The translations under genes and the position numbers were made by a program. Below the pieces are notes generated by a model, which ran no database searches, was not told the DNA's origin, and saw nothing but the letters and a program-made list of their open reading frames with translations. 64,000 nucleotides of DNA from Treponema succinifaciens DSM 2489 (GTDB lineage: Bacteria; Spirochaetota; Spirochaetia; Treponematales; Treponemataceae), in the NCBI RefSeq assembly GCF_000195275.1, contig NC_015385.1:2558501-2622500 (forward strand). The letters are read 5' to 3'. Positions 1 to 7,672 of this stretch are shown here, piece by piece; position 1 is the first letter of the stretch, and each line of letters starts with the position of its first letter.

Positions 1-1
1 T

Positions 2-487
2 TCGTACCTTCCGCAGGAACCTTCAGTTTTTAGAAAACTTACAGTTGAAGAAAATATCTGGGCAATTCTTGAAACACGCAAGGATTTAACTCGAATCGAA
101 AAAAAGCGGGAACTTGACCAGCTTATTGAAGAATTCAATATCGGGCGCATAAGAAAACAGCAGGCATACACTTTGTCTGGCGGAGAACGACGCAGAACTG
201 AAATAGCGCGCTCGCTTGCAATAGAACCGAAGTTTCTGCTTTTAGACGAGCCTTTTGCCGGAATAGACCCGATTGCAGTTGCGGATATAAAAGGAATCAT
301 AAGGCTGCTTGCAAAAAGAGGAATCGGCGTTCTTATAACAGACCACAATGTGCGCGACACTTTGGAAATAACCGACCGCGCCATAATAATTTCCACAGGA
401 ACAATTCTGGTTTCGGGCGGAAAGGAAGAAATCTTAAAATCGCAGGAAGCCCGAGAAATCTACCTTGGAAAAGACTTTTCAATGTAA
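2..487 (+). CDS. lptB: LPS export ABC transporter ATP-binding protein LptB (5' truncated by window edge)
   Basis: The reading frame is open from the first base of the window, so the N-terminus with Walker A lies outside. What remains is the C-terminal part of an ABC ATPase: the Q-loop (YLPQEPSVF), the ABC signature LSGGERRR, Walker [12 protein letters not shown] and the switch histidine in [11 protein letters not shown]. The Q-loop wording and the FAGIDP/DHNVR motifs are typical of LptB, the cytoplasmic ATPase that drives the LptFG complex carrying lipopolysaccharide-like lipid to the outer membrane. Many treponemes lack classical LPS, so the real cargo is open. It ends six bases before the SRP RNA gene on the opposite strand. 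LivG/LivF-type ATPases are the nearest alternative family. Confidence 0.85.
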   Translation, partial: SYLPQEPSVFRKLTVEENIWAILETRKDLTRIEKKRELDQLIEEFNIGRIRKQQAYTLSGGERRRTEIARSLAIEPKFLLLDEPFAGIDPIAVADIKGIIRLLAKRGIGVLITDHNVRDTLEITDRAIIISTGTILVSGGKEEILKSQEAREIYLGKDFSM

Positions 488-492
488 AAAAA

Positions 493-592
493 GAGCCTAG
501 ATAATCTCCGGCACCACTGCAAGCTGAATACCGTTGCTGCGTTCCCGCTCTGGCGGGGTTTTCCAGCTGCAATGTGCAGAGCATCTAGGCTC
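493..592 (-). ncRNA. ffs: Signal recognition particle RNA (small bacterial 4.5S type)
   Basis: The minus strand folds into one long hairpin closed by a perfect 10-bp terminal helix (GAGCCTAGAT with ATCTAGGCTC). The apical part carries the SRP domain IV signature: CGCCAGAGCGGGAA followed by GCAGCAACGG, the two internal-loop strands bound by Ffh. The length of about 100 nt fits the short bacterial form without an Alu domain. On the minus strand the 3' side of the closing helix runs into seven U residues, so the helix probably also terminates transcription. It lies downstream of four tRNA genes on the same strand. Confidence 0.88.
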
Positions 593-597
593 AAAAT

Positions 598-684
598 CGG
601 AAAGAGGGGGATTCGAACCCCCGGTAACATTTCTGCTACGCACCCCTTCCAAGGGTGTACCTTAAACCACTCGGACATCTTTCC
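598..684 (-). tRNA. tRNA-Ser(GGA)
   Basis: A class II tRNA of 87 nt. The acceptor helix is GGAAAGA/TCTTTCC with G73, as expected for serine. The anticodon stem CACCC/GGGTG encloses the loop TTGGAAG, giving anticodon GGA (codons UCC/UCU). It has a long variable arm and a T-arm with GGTTCGAATCC. CCA is not encoded. It is the last tRNA of the minus-strand cluster, just upstream of the SRP RNA. Confidence 0.95.
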
Positions 685-748
685 TAAATGTCAACAAAAA
701 AAGGATTCATTCTTGCTGAATCCTTATAAACTGAAATCTAAATATAAT

Positions 749-823
749 TGAGACTGACACGATTCGAACGTGCGACCCCCACCTCCGCAGGGTGGTGCTC
801 TAATCCAGCTGAGCTACAATCTC
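749..823 (-). tRNA. tRNA-Arg(GCG)
   Basis: A 75-nt class I tRNA. The acceptor is GAGATTG/CAGTCTC with discriminator A, followed by the canonical TA at positions 8-9 and GCTCAG of the D arm. The anticodon stem CCACC/GGTGG encloses CTGCGGA: U33 is present and the anticodon reads GCG, which decodes CGC and CGU. Most bacteria read these codons with an ACG (inosine-modified) tRNA, so the G34 form is notable. No 3' CCA is encoded. Confidence 0.92.
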
Positions 824-873
824 ATAAACAGACCTTTTCTCTGCTGCTAAATCAAGTAAAACCTGTTTAGTAG

Positions 874-960
874 CGGAGGCGACAGGAGTCGAACCTGCCC
901 GGCCCTTTAGGGAACCGACGGTTTAGCAAACCGTTGTATTAACCGCTCTACAACGCCTCC
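874..960 (-). tRNA. tRNA-Ser(GCT)
   Basis: An 87-nt class II tRNA. The acceptor is GGAGGCG/CGCCTCC with G73. The anticodon stem ACGGT/ACCGT encloses TTGCTAA, giving anticodon GCT (codons AGC/AGU). A long variable arm follows, and the T-arm has GGTTCGACTCC. It is part of the four-tRNA minus-strand cluster. Confidence 0.95.
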
Positions 961-984
961 AATTCCCTAAAACTCTGTTTAGGA

Positions 985-1069
985 CGGAGCGAGAGGGATT
1001 CGAACCCCCGGTACCTTTCGGCACGCCTGTTTTCAAGACAGGTACTTTCGACCACTCAGACATCGCTCC
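985..1069 (-). tRNA. tRNA-Ser(TGA)
   Basis: An 85-nt class II tRNA. The acceptor is GGAGCGA/TCGCTCC with G73. The anticodon stem CCTGT/ACAGG encloses CTTGAAA, giving anticodon TGA (UCA and other UCN codons by wobble). It is the promoter-proximal gene of the cluster. Confidence 0.95.
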
Positions 1070-1083
1070 ATGAATGTGGAAAT

Positions 1084-1113
1084 ATACTAGCAAAATTCAC
1101 ATCATAATGTCAA
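1084..1113 (-). promoter_or_regulatory. Promoter of the tRNA-Ser/Arg/SRP RNA cluster
   Basis: On the minus strand a perfect TTGACA -35 (1108-1113) is followed by an 18-nt spacer and TAGTAT (1084-1089, 4 of 6 consensus). Transcription would begin just before tRNA-Ser(TGA). The insertion sequence duplication begins only ten bases upstream of the -35, so the insertion spared the core promoter but removed whatever lay upstream, such as an UP element. Confidence 0.6.
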
Positions 1114-1122
1114 TAGGATTAA

Positions 1123-1153
1123 TGCAGAAATTCAGGGCAAACGCATGTAAAAA
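1123..1153 (+). repeat. IS left end: target-site duplication plus inverted repeat
   Basis: Bases 1123-1132 (TGCAGAAATT) are the left copy of the 10-bp target duplication. Bases 1133-1153 are the left terminal inverted repeat, identical over 21 bp to the reverse complement of the right end. Confidence 0.93.
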
Positions 1154-2413
1154 CACTTTCTGATAAAATTACAGAAAGTGTGAAATTTTAAAGGAGCCTT
1201 AAAACCGTTTGGCGGAACTGGCGGTTTTCCCGAAACCAGATCGTGCGCTTGCTTAAACTGTCCTGTTTTTTATTCTCCGGTTTTTCTGCTTGGCGTAAGA
1301 TATTTAATGCAAGCCGGCGCATAACTGTCATTGTTTTCCGGACTATGATCCTTTCGGTGTCCTTTTGTAGTCCTCATTGAAAGTCATATCAAGACACCAG
1401 TGAAGGCGGTTTTCAATTCCCCAGTGTAGTCGAATTGATTTTTTCACAAGTTCAATGTTATCAAGTGAAGTTAGAAAAAACCTGATGTCTGTGGAAGTTT
1501 TTCCTATTTACAGTCCGTTCTTCCCGTGCCATGGCAACAGCCTTAAGTCCCGGCCACTCATCTTTATTCTCCAGCCACGACAGGTTCGTGCACAGGTAAT
1601 ACTGCCTGTTTTCAATTCGTCCATGGTCAGGATTACATTCCTTTTCGCTTTTTATAACTCCGTATTTTGCAAGCTCCTTTTCATCCATAGAGAAAAAGTC
1701 TTTTACGGCTTCGTGTGTCGTGCTTTGATTTCCTTTCAAAGAAAGAACATAGTCTGCTTTTTTTTCCTTAATTTTCTCGCAGATTTTTTTCTGGCAGCCC
1801 ATTGCATCGATTGTGATTATCATTCCCCTTATATCAATCAGTTCCAGAAGCTCAGGAATTGCAGTGATTTCATTTGACTTTTCATCTGTCTTTACCTGCC
1901 CAAGAATGAGGGACAGTTCATCTGCCCATGCACTTACAATGTGAATTCCCTTTGCTCCCGTGACCTTGTTTGAGCCGCACATCGTCTTTCCGTCGATGGC
2001 AACAATTGTTCTGTCCGGTTCAATTTTTACTTTCTCGTAAATTCCATGAGCCCACTTTATAAAAACTTTCTCGATTTTATCTGCGTTCACATTTCTGAAA
2101 ACCCGGAGAATTGTGTCGGCACTTGGCGGACCGAACTCAAACTTCACCAGCCCCTTGATGGACTCTTCCGCTTCCTCCGCCCATTCAGCTATGTGCTCAA
2201 TGTCCTTGATGCCGCTTAGCAGCCCGAACAAAACCAGCAGGAAAATATCAGCCAGTTCAAACTTCCTGCACCTTTTTACTCTAAAATCGTCTATTTCTTC
2301 CAGACTTTCTCTTAAAAGCATAATTCCACCCAAGGGGAATTTTACCATTTTGTGCATTTTTTAAATAGTAGTTTAGAGATTTAAACAAAAAATTTTTACA
2401 TGCGTTTGCCCTG
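1133..2413 (-). mobile_element. ISAs1-family insertion sequence, 1,281 bp, complete ends
   Basis: The boundaries are read directly: perfect 21-bp inverted repeats (1133-1153 and 2393-2413, outer end CAGGGCAAAC) flanked by an exact 10-bp direct repeat TGCAGAAATT (1123-1132 and 2414-2423). Size, ends starting CAGGG, and a target duplication of about 10 bp fit the ISAs1 family. It sits between rex and the tRNA cluster. The intact ends and duplication suggest a fairly recent insertion, although its transposase is frameshifted. Confidence 0.93.
1188..2321 (-). pseudogene. ISAs1-family DDE transposase, broken by frameshifts
   Basis: The start ATG at 2321 has a GGTGG-like site nearby and opens an ISAs1-type protein (IDDFRVKRCRKFELADI, then IVAIDGKTM with the first catalytic Asp, and IITIDAMGCQKKI with the second). 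The frame stops early after RTVNRKNFH. Shifting one base at a five-T run (1498-1502 on the plus strand) restores the family sequence TSTDIRFFLTSLDN, HWGIENRLHWCLDMTFNED, which holds the third catalytic acidic residue. Two more one-base shifts near 1340-1355 are needed to read DHSPEN and then MTVMRRLALNILRQ, and the frame finally stops at 1188. Each break looks like one extra base in a short homopolymer. The protein is not made as one chain unless slippage or sequencing error is involved. Confidence 0.88.
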
Positions 2414-2423
2414 TGCAGAAATT
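2393..2423 (-). repeat. IS right end: inverted repeat plus target-site duplication
   Basis: Bases 2393-2413 are the right terminal inverted repeat, on the side of the transposase start codon. Bases 2414-2423 repeat the TGCAGAAATT target duplication exactly. Confidence 0.93.
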
Positions 2424-2443
2424 TAACTTTTAAAATGAAGTTT

Positions 2444-3046
2444 TCAGTTTATAGCCAGAGTTTCAAGAGCAGTCAAAAGGCTTACATTTTCTATTGGAAC
2501 TTCGATCGGAACTTTTAAAACACAAGGCGTGTAATTCACAATTCCCTTTATTCCGCAGTCAATAAGCAAATCAGTAAGCGGCTGGGCTTCATCTGAATCA
2601 ACGGTAAGAATCGCATAGGAAATTTCTTCTTCATGGATAATTTTTTTCATCAAAGTCGTGGGATGAAGCGGAAACGATGAACTTAGAACTTCAGTTTTAT
2701 TCACGCTTGAGTCAAATCCGGCTACGATTTTAAATGGCGAATCATAAAGCTCCGAAGTGTCCAGCAGTGCCTGCCCCATTCTTCCAAGACCAACAATGCA
2801 GCACCGCAAGCTTTCTTTTTTTTCACCGAACATTTTTTCAAGATGAGACTTTAGCTCTTCAACCTTGTAGCCGTTCGTTGCGCCGCAGTTCAATTTTAAA
2901 GCCGAAATATCACGACGGACAACTGCAGAAGTCCAGCCGGTAAGCTCCTGAATTTTTTGCGAAGTTATGTTTTTTTCTTTATATCCTGAAAGCAGCCGCT
3001 CCAAAAGAACAAGCCTGCGTTTCGTTGGCAAAGGAATGTCTTTCAT
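2444..3046 (-). CDS. rex: Redox-sensing transcriptional repressor Rex
   Basis: At 200 aa it has the usual Rex length and layout. The N-terminal winged helix begins IPLPTKRRLVLLERLL and contains the recognition helix region TSAVVRRDISAL. The Rossmann NAD(H)-binding domain has GLGRMGQAL at about residue 87, and the C-terminal swapped-helix region has VNYTPCVLKVP. Rex dimers bind operators when NADH/NAD+ is low and release at high NADH, controlling fermentation genes. The ATG follows a TTACAA/17/TAAAAT promoter with only nine bases between -10 and ATG and no Shine-Dalgarno, so its mRNA may be leaderless. It is divergent from the endonuclease-like lipoprotein gene; the ISAs1 element lies just past its stop. 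Confidence 0.93.
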   Translation of the reverse strand: MKDIPLPTKRRLVLLERLLSGYKEKNITSQKIQELTGWTSAVVRRDISALKLNCGATNGYKVEELKSHLEKMFGEKKESLRCCIVGLGRMGQALLDTSELYDSPFKIVAGFDSSVNKTEVLSSSFPLHPTTLMKKIIHEEEISYAILTVDSDEAQPLTDLLIDCGIKGIVNYTPCVLKVPIEVPIENVSLLTALETLAIN

Positions 3047-3114
3047 TTTTAAAATATTTTATCAATTTAATACATTTTTTGTAAATATTCGAATATATAT
3101 TTTTGGAGGAAATT

Positions 3115-4116
3115 ATGAGGAAAATTAATTTCAACAAGCAATTTAAATTTTATGCTGTTTTGTGGATTTTATTTCTGCCGTTTTTTGCCTGCTGTGATTC
3201 CGGCAAGTCTGAGGTAAAAATTGCAAACTGGAATGTCCAGACTTTTTTTGATGCGAACAATGACGGAACAGAATATTCTGAATTCGCCAAAAGCAAAACC
3301 TGGGGAGAGGAAATGTACAAGGAGCGGCTCAAGCGGCTTTGTTCCGTTATAAAAAAACTTGACGCTGATATTTTTATAATGGAAGAACTTGAAAATTCAA
3401 ATGTTCTTTTTGACATAAGCAATTTTCTTGCAGGCGAATGGAATCCGCGGAAAATCTACAGATATGCTTGCTTTTCAAAAAACGAAGGCGGCGCAATTGG
3501 GTGCGGAGTTCTTTCAAGAATTCCATTGCAAAAAATGAATTTGCATTCGCTCGACATAAGAACTGAAAATGAAAAAATGCCTCGAACAAGACCTTTGTCA
3601 AAAATTGAAATAAAATTAAAAGAAAAAACTTTGAGCATTTTTGTAAACCACTGGAAAAGCAAAAGCGGAGGAGAAGAAAAAACTGAAAAGTGGCGAAACC
3701 GTGAAGAATGCGTTCTTTCATTTTTTATGAGCCATGCATTAAATGAAGGCAAAGCTGTTTTCGCAGTTGGAGATTTCAACCGGGACATAAATGATTTTTG
3801 CGTAAAGAAAAACGGAAATGTACTGCTTAGAGCCTGGCACGGAAAGCTTCTTGGCGATGAAGGACTTTTGGTAAAATCAACTTGGTTTGATGAAAATGAA
3901 AACTTAATAGAGCCTGGAAGCTATTATTTCAGAGAAGAATGGTCGCGCATAGACAATATTTTTTATTCAGGGAAAATAGAAGTTGAAGATTTTTTTCCTG
4001 CGACAGAAGGATTTTGGTGCAACGAAAATTCAATTCCGTACAAATATTCACTTTGGAACGGAAGAGGATACAGCGACCATCTTCCGCTTGTATGCAAAGT
4101 ACGGCTTTTAAATTAA
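3115..4116 (+). CDS. Endonuclease/exonuclease/phosphatase-family lipoprotein
   Basis: The ATG at 3115 follows GGAGGAAATT; the TTG further upstream lies in that ribosome site and is not the start. The N-terminal hydrophobic segment ends FFACC, a relaxed spirochaete lipobox with Cys26 as probable lipidated residue, so the mature protein is secreted and membrane-anchored. The rest carries the EEP fold motifs in order: IANWNVQTFFD, the metal-binding Glu in MEELEN, VNHWKSK, GDFNRD and the terminal SDHLPL with the catalytic Asp-His pair. This predicts a Mg-dependent phosphodiesterase or nuclease outside the cytoplasm, possibly for scavenging nucleic acid; sphingomyelinase-like or phosphatase activity cannot be excluded. 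Its stop shares four bases with the convergent MFS gene. Confidence 0.85.
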   Translation: MRKINFNKQFKFYAVLWILFLPFFACCDSGKSEVKIANWNVQTFFDANNDGTEYSEFAKSKTWGEEMYKERLKRLCSVIKKLDADIFIMEELENSNVLFDISNFLAGEWNPRKIYRYACFSKNEGGAIGCGVLSRIPLQKMNLHSLDIRTENEKMPRTRPLSKIEIKLKEKTLSIFVNHWKSKSGGEEKTEKWRNREECVLSFFMSHALNEGKAVFAVGDFNRDINDFCVKKNGNVLLRAWHGKLLGDEGLLVKSTWFDENENLIEPGSYYFREEWSRIDNIFYSGKIEVEDFFPATEGFWCNENSIPYKYSLWNGRGYSDHLPLVCKVRLLN

Positions 4117-5282
4117 ACTTCCGAAGTTTTCTTTACAAGTTTTTCATGCATAATAAAAAGAAGCGCAAGGGCAAGTAAAAGACAAAAAGGATACAAAGCA
4201 ATTGTAGTTTTTGATGCAATCATTCCAAACAACGGCGGCATTAAAGTTGTGCCGGTATAAGCACTTGCCATCTGAATTCCAATTATTGCCTGAGACTTGT
4301 CTGCTCCAAAATGCGCTGGAGTGGAATGTATTATGCATGGATAAATCGGCGCGCATCCAAGTCCGATTGTTACAAGTCCTCCAATTGTGGAAATTTGTCC
4401 AAAAGGCAAAATTACTGCGACAACTCCTGCAAGCGCAAAAATTTGTCCAAGCCGAATCATTTGAGTGTCATTCATTTTCATTGTTAAAAATCCGCTGATG
4501 GCGCGTCCTGCTGTAATTCCAATGTAGAACATTCCTGCAAAAAAAGCGGCTTTTTCAGGAGAAACATTTTCATAAAGCGCAAGATAGCTTCCTGCCCAAA
4601 GTCCAGTTGTCTGTTCAAGCGTGCTGTAGCAAAAAAATGCAATCATAACTTCCTTTGCGCCTGGAATTAAAAAAATCTGACGCAAGGAAAGTGGCCTTTC
4701 ATTTTTTTCAGATTCATGCAAATCAGATTGGGCTTTATTTTTTTTCCAAAGCGGAACTGAAGCAACAAGAATCACCGTAAGCGCAGTCTGAAAAATCGCA
4801 ATATATCTGTAGCCATAATTCCATCCGTGCTGACCAGCCAACGCAAATCCCATTATAGAAGGACCAATCGCAGTTCCTACTCCCCACATACAATGAAGCC
4901 AGCTCATGTGTCGGCTTTTGTAATTAAGGGCGACATAATTATTAAGTGCCGCATCCACACTTCCGGCTCCAAGTCCATAAGGAATAGACCAAATACAAAG
5001 CATCCAAAATGAAGTGCTTATTGAAAATCCAAAAAGCGCAAGAGCTGTTGTAGCCACACTTATCACCATGACTTTTCCAACACCGGCTTTTTTTGTAAAC
5101 CAGTCGCTCATAAGGCTTGAAAAAACAGTTCCTGAGGCAATAATCATCGCAATAATTCCAGCAAAAGAAATGTCAACGCCAAAATCCTTGTACATAGAAG
5201 GCCATGCAGAACCAAGCAATGGGTCAGGAAGCCCAAGACTTATAAAAGCCACATAAATCACAGCAAGAAGAAGCGATGCCAT
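4113..5282 (-). CDS. Major facilitator superfamily transporter
   Basis: 389 aa with about twelve hydrophobic segments and an MFS-type loop after the second span (SDWFTKKAGVGKVM). The N-terminus LPDPLLGSAWPSMYKDFG resembles sugar and small-solute MFS carriers of the FucP/YfkF-like group. ATG 5282 is chosen because GAGG lies about eight bases upstream; the TTG at 5303 has no such site. No substrate can be read from sequence. It is divergent from the radical SAM gene and convergent with the endonuclease-like gene, with a 4-bp shared TTAA at the stops. Confidence 0.85.
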   Translation of the reverse strand: MASLLLAVIYVAFISLGLPDPLLGSAWPSMYKDFGVDISFAGIIAMIIASGTVFSSLMSDWFTKKAGVGKVMVISVATTALALFGFSISTSFWMLCIWSIPYGLGAGSVDAALNNYVALNYKSRHMSWLHCMWGVGTAIGPSIMGFALAGQHGWNYGYRYIAIFQTALTVILVASVPLWKKNKAQSDLHESEKNERPLSLRQIFLIPGAKEVMIAFFCYSTLEQTTGLWAGSYLALYENVSPEKAAFFAGMFYIGITAGRAISGFLTMKMNDTQMIRLGQIFALAGVVAVILPFGQISTIGGLVTIGLGCAPIYPCIIHSTPAHFGADKSQAIIGIQMASAYTGTTLMPPLFGMIASKTTIALYPFCLLLALALLFIMHEKLVKKTSEV

Positions 5283-5386
5283 ACAAACCTCACTTAATTG
5301 CAATTTTTAGAGAATTATAATACACAAAAATATTTTTTTCTTTAACGATTTTCCGCATCGATATAACAATCTTCCATAAAAAATAT

Positions 5387-5415
5387 TTGACAGCAGCTTT
5401 CCTTATAATTAAAAT
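5387..5415 (+). promoter_or_regulatory. Promoter of the radical SAM gene, likely leaderless
   Basis: Perfect TTGACA (5387-5392), 17-nt spacer, TAAAAT (5410-5415). The ATG begins nine bases after the -10, so transcription should start at or within about 3 nt of the start codon. No purine-rich ribosome site fits in that space. A TATAAT overlapping the spacer is too close to the -35 to be the -10 of this promoter. Confidence 0.6.
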
Positions 5416-5424
5416 TATAACGTT

Positions 5425-7650
5425 ATGAATGTAATTGTAATCCAGCCGCCTTTAGTTCAGCTTAATTCCCCATACCCATCTGGAGCATATTTAAAATCTT
5501 TTTTCAATAAAAACGGACACAATGCCGTATGGCACGATTTAAGTGTGCAGCTCGTACATTCAATTTTTTCAAAAAACGGACTGAAAAAACTTTTTGAACT
5601 TTCAAAAGAAAATGCAATGAAGATTGCTTCCACCGCAGAAAAAAACGGAGAGTTCGCAACTGCAAAAAATTTAAGACGATATATTTTTCAAAGCGATTTA
5701 TGGATTGAATGGATTGAGTTTATAATGTCAACTTTATGCGGAAAACAAAATCCAAGCGCACACGAACTTTGCCACAGATTTATTTTAAGTCCATACACTC
5801 CGCGCGGAAACCGCATGGAAAACTACATAGAAAATCTTGACAGAGAGCCAACTATAAACGACACAAGAAATATTGCAAGCCTTGCCCTTGAAGATTTGGC
5901 TGACTACATTTCAGTTGCGTTCGATAAAAGCTTTTCACTCGTGCGCTACGCAGAAAGCATTGCTGTAAACGAAACTTCTCTTAGTCAAATTGAAGAAAAA
6001 CTTAACTCACCGATTTTGACAACTTTTTACACGGAAGTTCTGGAAGCCGCGTTTTCAAAAACATCTATTACTGAAAATAAAAAAACGCTTGTATGCATTT
6101 CTGTGCCGTTCGCGGGAACTTTTACTTCAGCTCTTTTCACGGCAAAATATCTGCGGAAAAAATATGGCGAAAAAATTTTTATTTGTTTTGGCGGCGGGTT
6201 TATAAACACAGAGCTTAGAGAATTCAACGATAGTTCATTTTTTAAATACGCAGATGCAATAAGCTACGACAGAGGCTACGGTTCATACAAAAATTTCTTT
6301 GATGTATTTCCAGACGGAAAAATTTCAGAAGAAAAGCATATTTACAAAATGCGTCTGTTTACAAAAGAAAAAGTCATAGAGCCATTGCTGTCATCTTTGA
6401 AATACGAAAAATTTGAAAACGAGCAGACATCGTTAATTGTTCCTGATTATTCAGAAACGGATTTTTCTATTTATCCGCGTGTTGCCGATGATGAAAATCC
6501 AATGCAGCGTTTGTGGTCGGACGGAGCCTGGATGAAAGCTTATCTTGCACACGGATGCTACTGGCACAAATGCGCGTTCTGCGATGTAAGCCTTGACTAT
6601 GTTGCATCCTACAGGCTTGTTCAAATTGAAAATCTTTTTCACGGATTAAAATCACAATCAGAAAAAAATGGAATACACGGAATTCATTTTGTTGACGAAG
6701 CAATGCCTCCAGCCGCAATGTTAAAATTTTCCAAGTTAAATTTAAAGCATTCCGCATCTTTTTCATTTTGGGGAAACGTAAGATTTGAAAAAATTTATTC
6801 CCGTGACATAGCAGAATTCTTATCATCCGGCGGACTTATTGGAGTTTCCGGCGGAATTGAAATTGCAACAGGAACAGGCTTAGACAGTATAAGCAAGGGA
6901 ACAGATTTGGATTCAATTGTAAGTGCGTGCTGTGCATTCAAGGAAGCAGGCATTTTAATTCACGCATACATGATTTACGGCTACTTTGGAGAAACTGAGC
7001 AAGACACAATAAATTCCATGGAAACTTTACGGCAGCTTTATGCGGCAGGACTTCTTGACTCATGCTTCTGGCACAAATTTGTCTTAACAAGACATTCAAG
7101 AATTTATTCGGAATGGAAAGAAGGACTTCACAAAAACTTAAATCCATTCGCTCCCAAAAATTCTGGAGTATTTGCAAAAAATGGACTGCACTTTAAAGAT
7201 GAAGAAAAATCCGCAAAATTCGGAAACGGACTTTATGCTGCACTTCAAAGCTGGATGCACAGAGAAAATTTAAATGTTCCTGTTGAAAAATGGTTTGAAT
7301 TTAAAGTTCCTCGTCCAAATGTTCCAAAAGACTTAATTTCAAAATCAATTGAAAAATATGAAGAACGCCGCAACAAAGAATGGAATTTTCCGTTAAATGT
7401 AAAAAAACTTTTTTGGCTTGCAGGAAATGCCATTTTCTGTGAAAACAAGTTTTTGTGGAACTATATGCATGAAGATTTTAAAATCCCTGTAAATATTTCA
7501 TCACAGGAAAAAGAAGAATTTTTTCATGCGCTTTATTGCCTTTCACCTAAAAGTTTTGACAGTTCATTCATGGAAAATCTTATTCAGAAAAATCCGAAAG
7601 TAAAAAAAATCCTTCGCGCGCTAAGAGGCAAAGGACTTGTAATGCTTTAG
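5425..7650 (+). CDS. Radical SAM protein with N-terminal cobalamin-binding-like domain
   Basis: 741 aa. The N-terminus (VIVIQPPLVQLNSPYPSGAYLKSFF) and the later VCISVPFAGTF and FICFGGGFIN segments resemble the B12-binding Rossmann region of large radical SAM enzymes. The cluster motif is GCYWHKCAFCD with Cys378, Cys383 and Cys386, a C-x4-C-x2-C spacing rather than the usual C-x3-C-x2-C. Downstream parts (VSGGIEIATGTGL, HAYMIYGYFGET) match the glycine-rich and later strands of the radical SAM barrel. The substrate is unknown. It stands alone, with a good promoter immediately before the ATG and no ribosome site. The C-terminal ~120 residues are basic and unmatched by me. Confidence 0.82.
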   Translation: MNVIVIQPPLVQLNSPYPSGAYLKSFFNKNGHNAVWHDLSVQLVHSIFSKNGLKKLFELSKENAMKIASTAEKNGEFATAKNLRRYIFQSDLWIEWIEFIMSTLCGKQNPSAHELCHRFILSPYTPRGNRMENYIENLDREPTINDTRNIASLALEDLADYISVAFDKSFSLVRYAESIAVNETSLSQIEEKLNSPILTTFYTEVLEAAFSKTSITENKKTLVCISVPFAGTFTSALFTAKYLRKKYGEKIFICFGGGFINTELREFNDSSFFKYADAISYDRGYGSYKNFFDVFPDGKISEEKHIYKMRLFTKEKVIEPLLSSLKYEKFENEQTSLIVPDYSETDFSIYPRVADDENPMQRLWSDGAWMKAYLAHGCYWHKCAFCDVSLDYVASYRLVQIENLFHGLKSQSEKNGIHGIHFVDEAMPPAAMLKFSKLNLKHSASFSFWGNVRFEKIYSRDIAEFLSSGGLIGVSGGIEIATGTGLDSISKGTDLDSIVSACCAFKEAGILIHAYMIYGYFGETEQDTINSMETLRQLYAAGLLDSCFWHKFVLTRHSRIYSEWKEGLHKNLNPFAPKNSGVFAKNGLHFKDEEKSAKFGNGLYAALQSWMHRENLNVPVEKWFEFKVPRPNVPKDLISKSIEKYEERRNKEWNFPLNVKKLFWLAGNAIFCENKFLWNYMHEDFKIPVNISSQEKEEFFHALYCLSPKSFDSSFMENLIQKNPKVKKILRALRGKGLVML

Positions 7651-7672
7651 AAAAATAAATAAGCAGTGCAAA

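Noticed and set aside
333-678. Minus-strand open frames over the lptB end, SRP RNA and tRNA-Ser
   Set aside because: They cross structured RNA genes, have no ribosome site and show no family similarity.
1455-1877. Plus-strand 140-aa open frame inside the IS
   Set aside because: It is the antisense of the transposase and its composition is that of a shadow frame.
3020-3110. Rex operator (TTGTGA-N8-TCACAA type) in the rex/endonuclease gap
   Set aside because: Only partial words such as TTGTAAATATTCGAA occur; the match is too weak to call.
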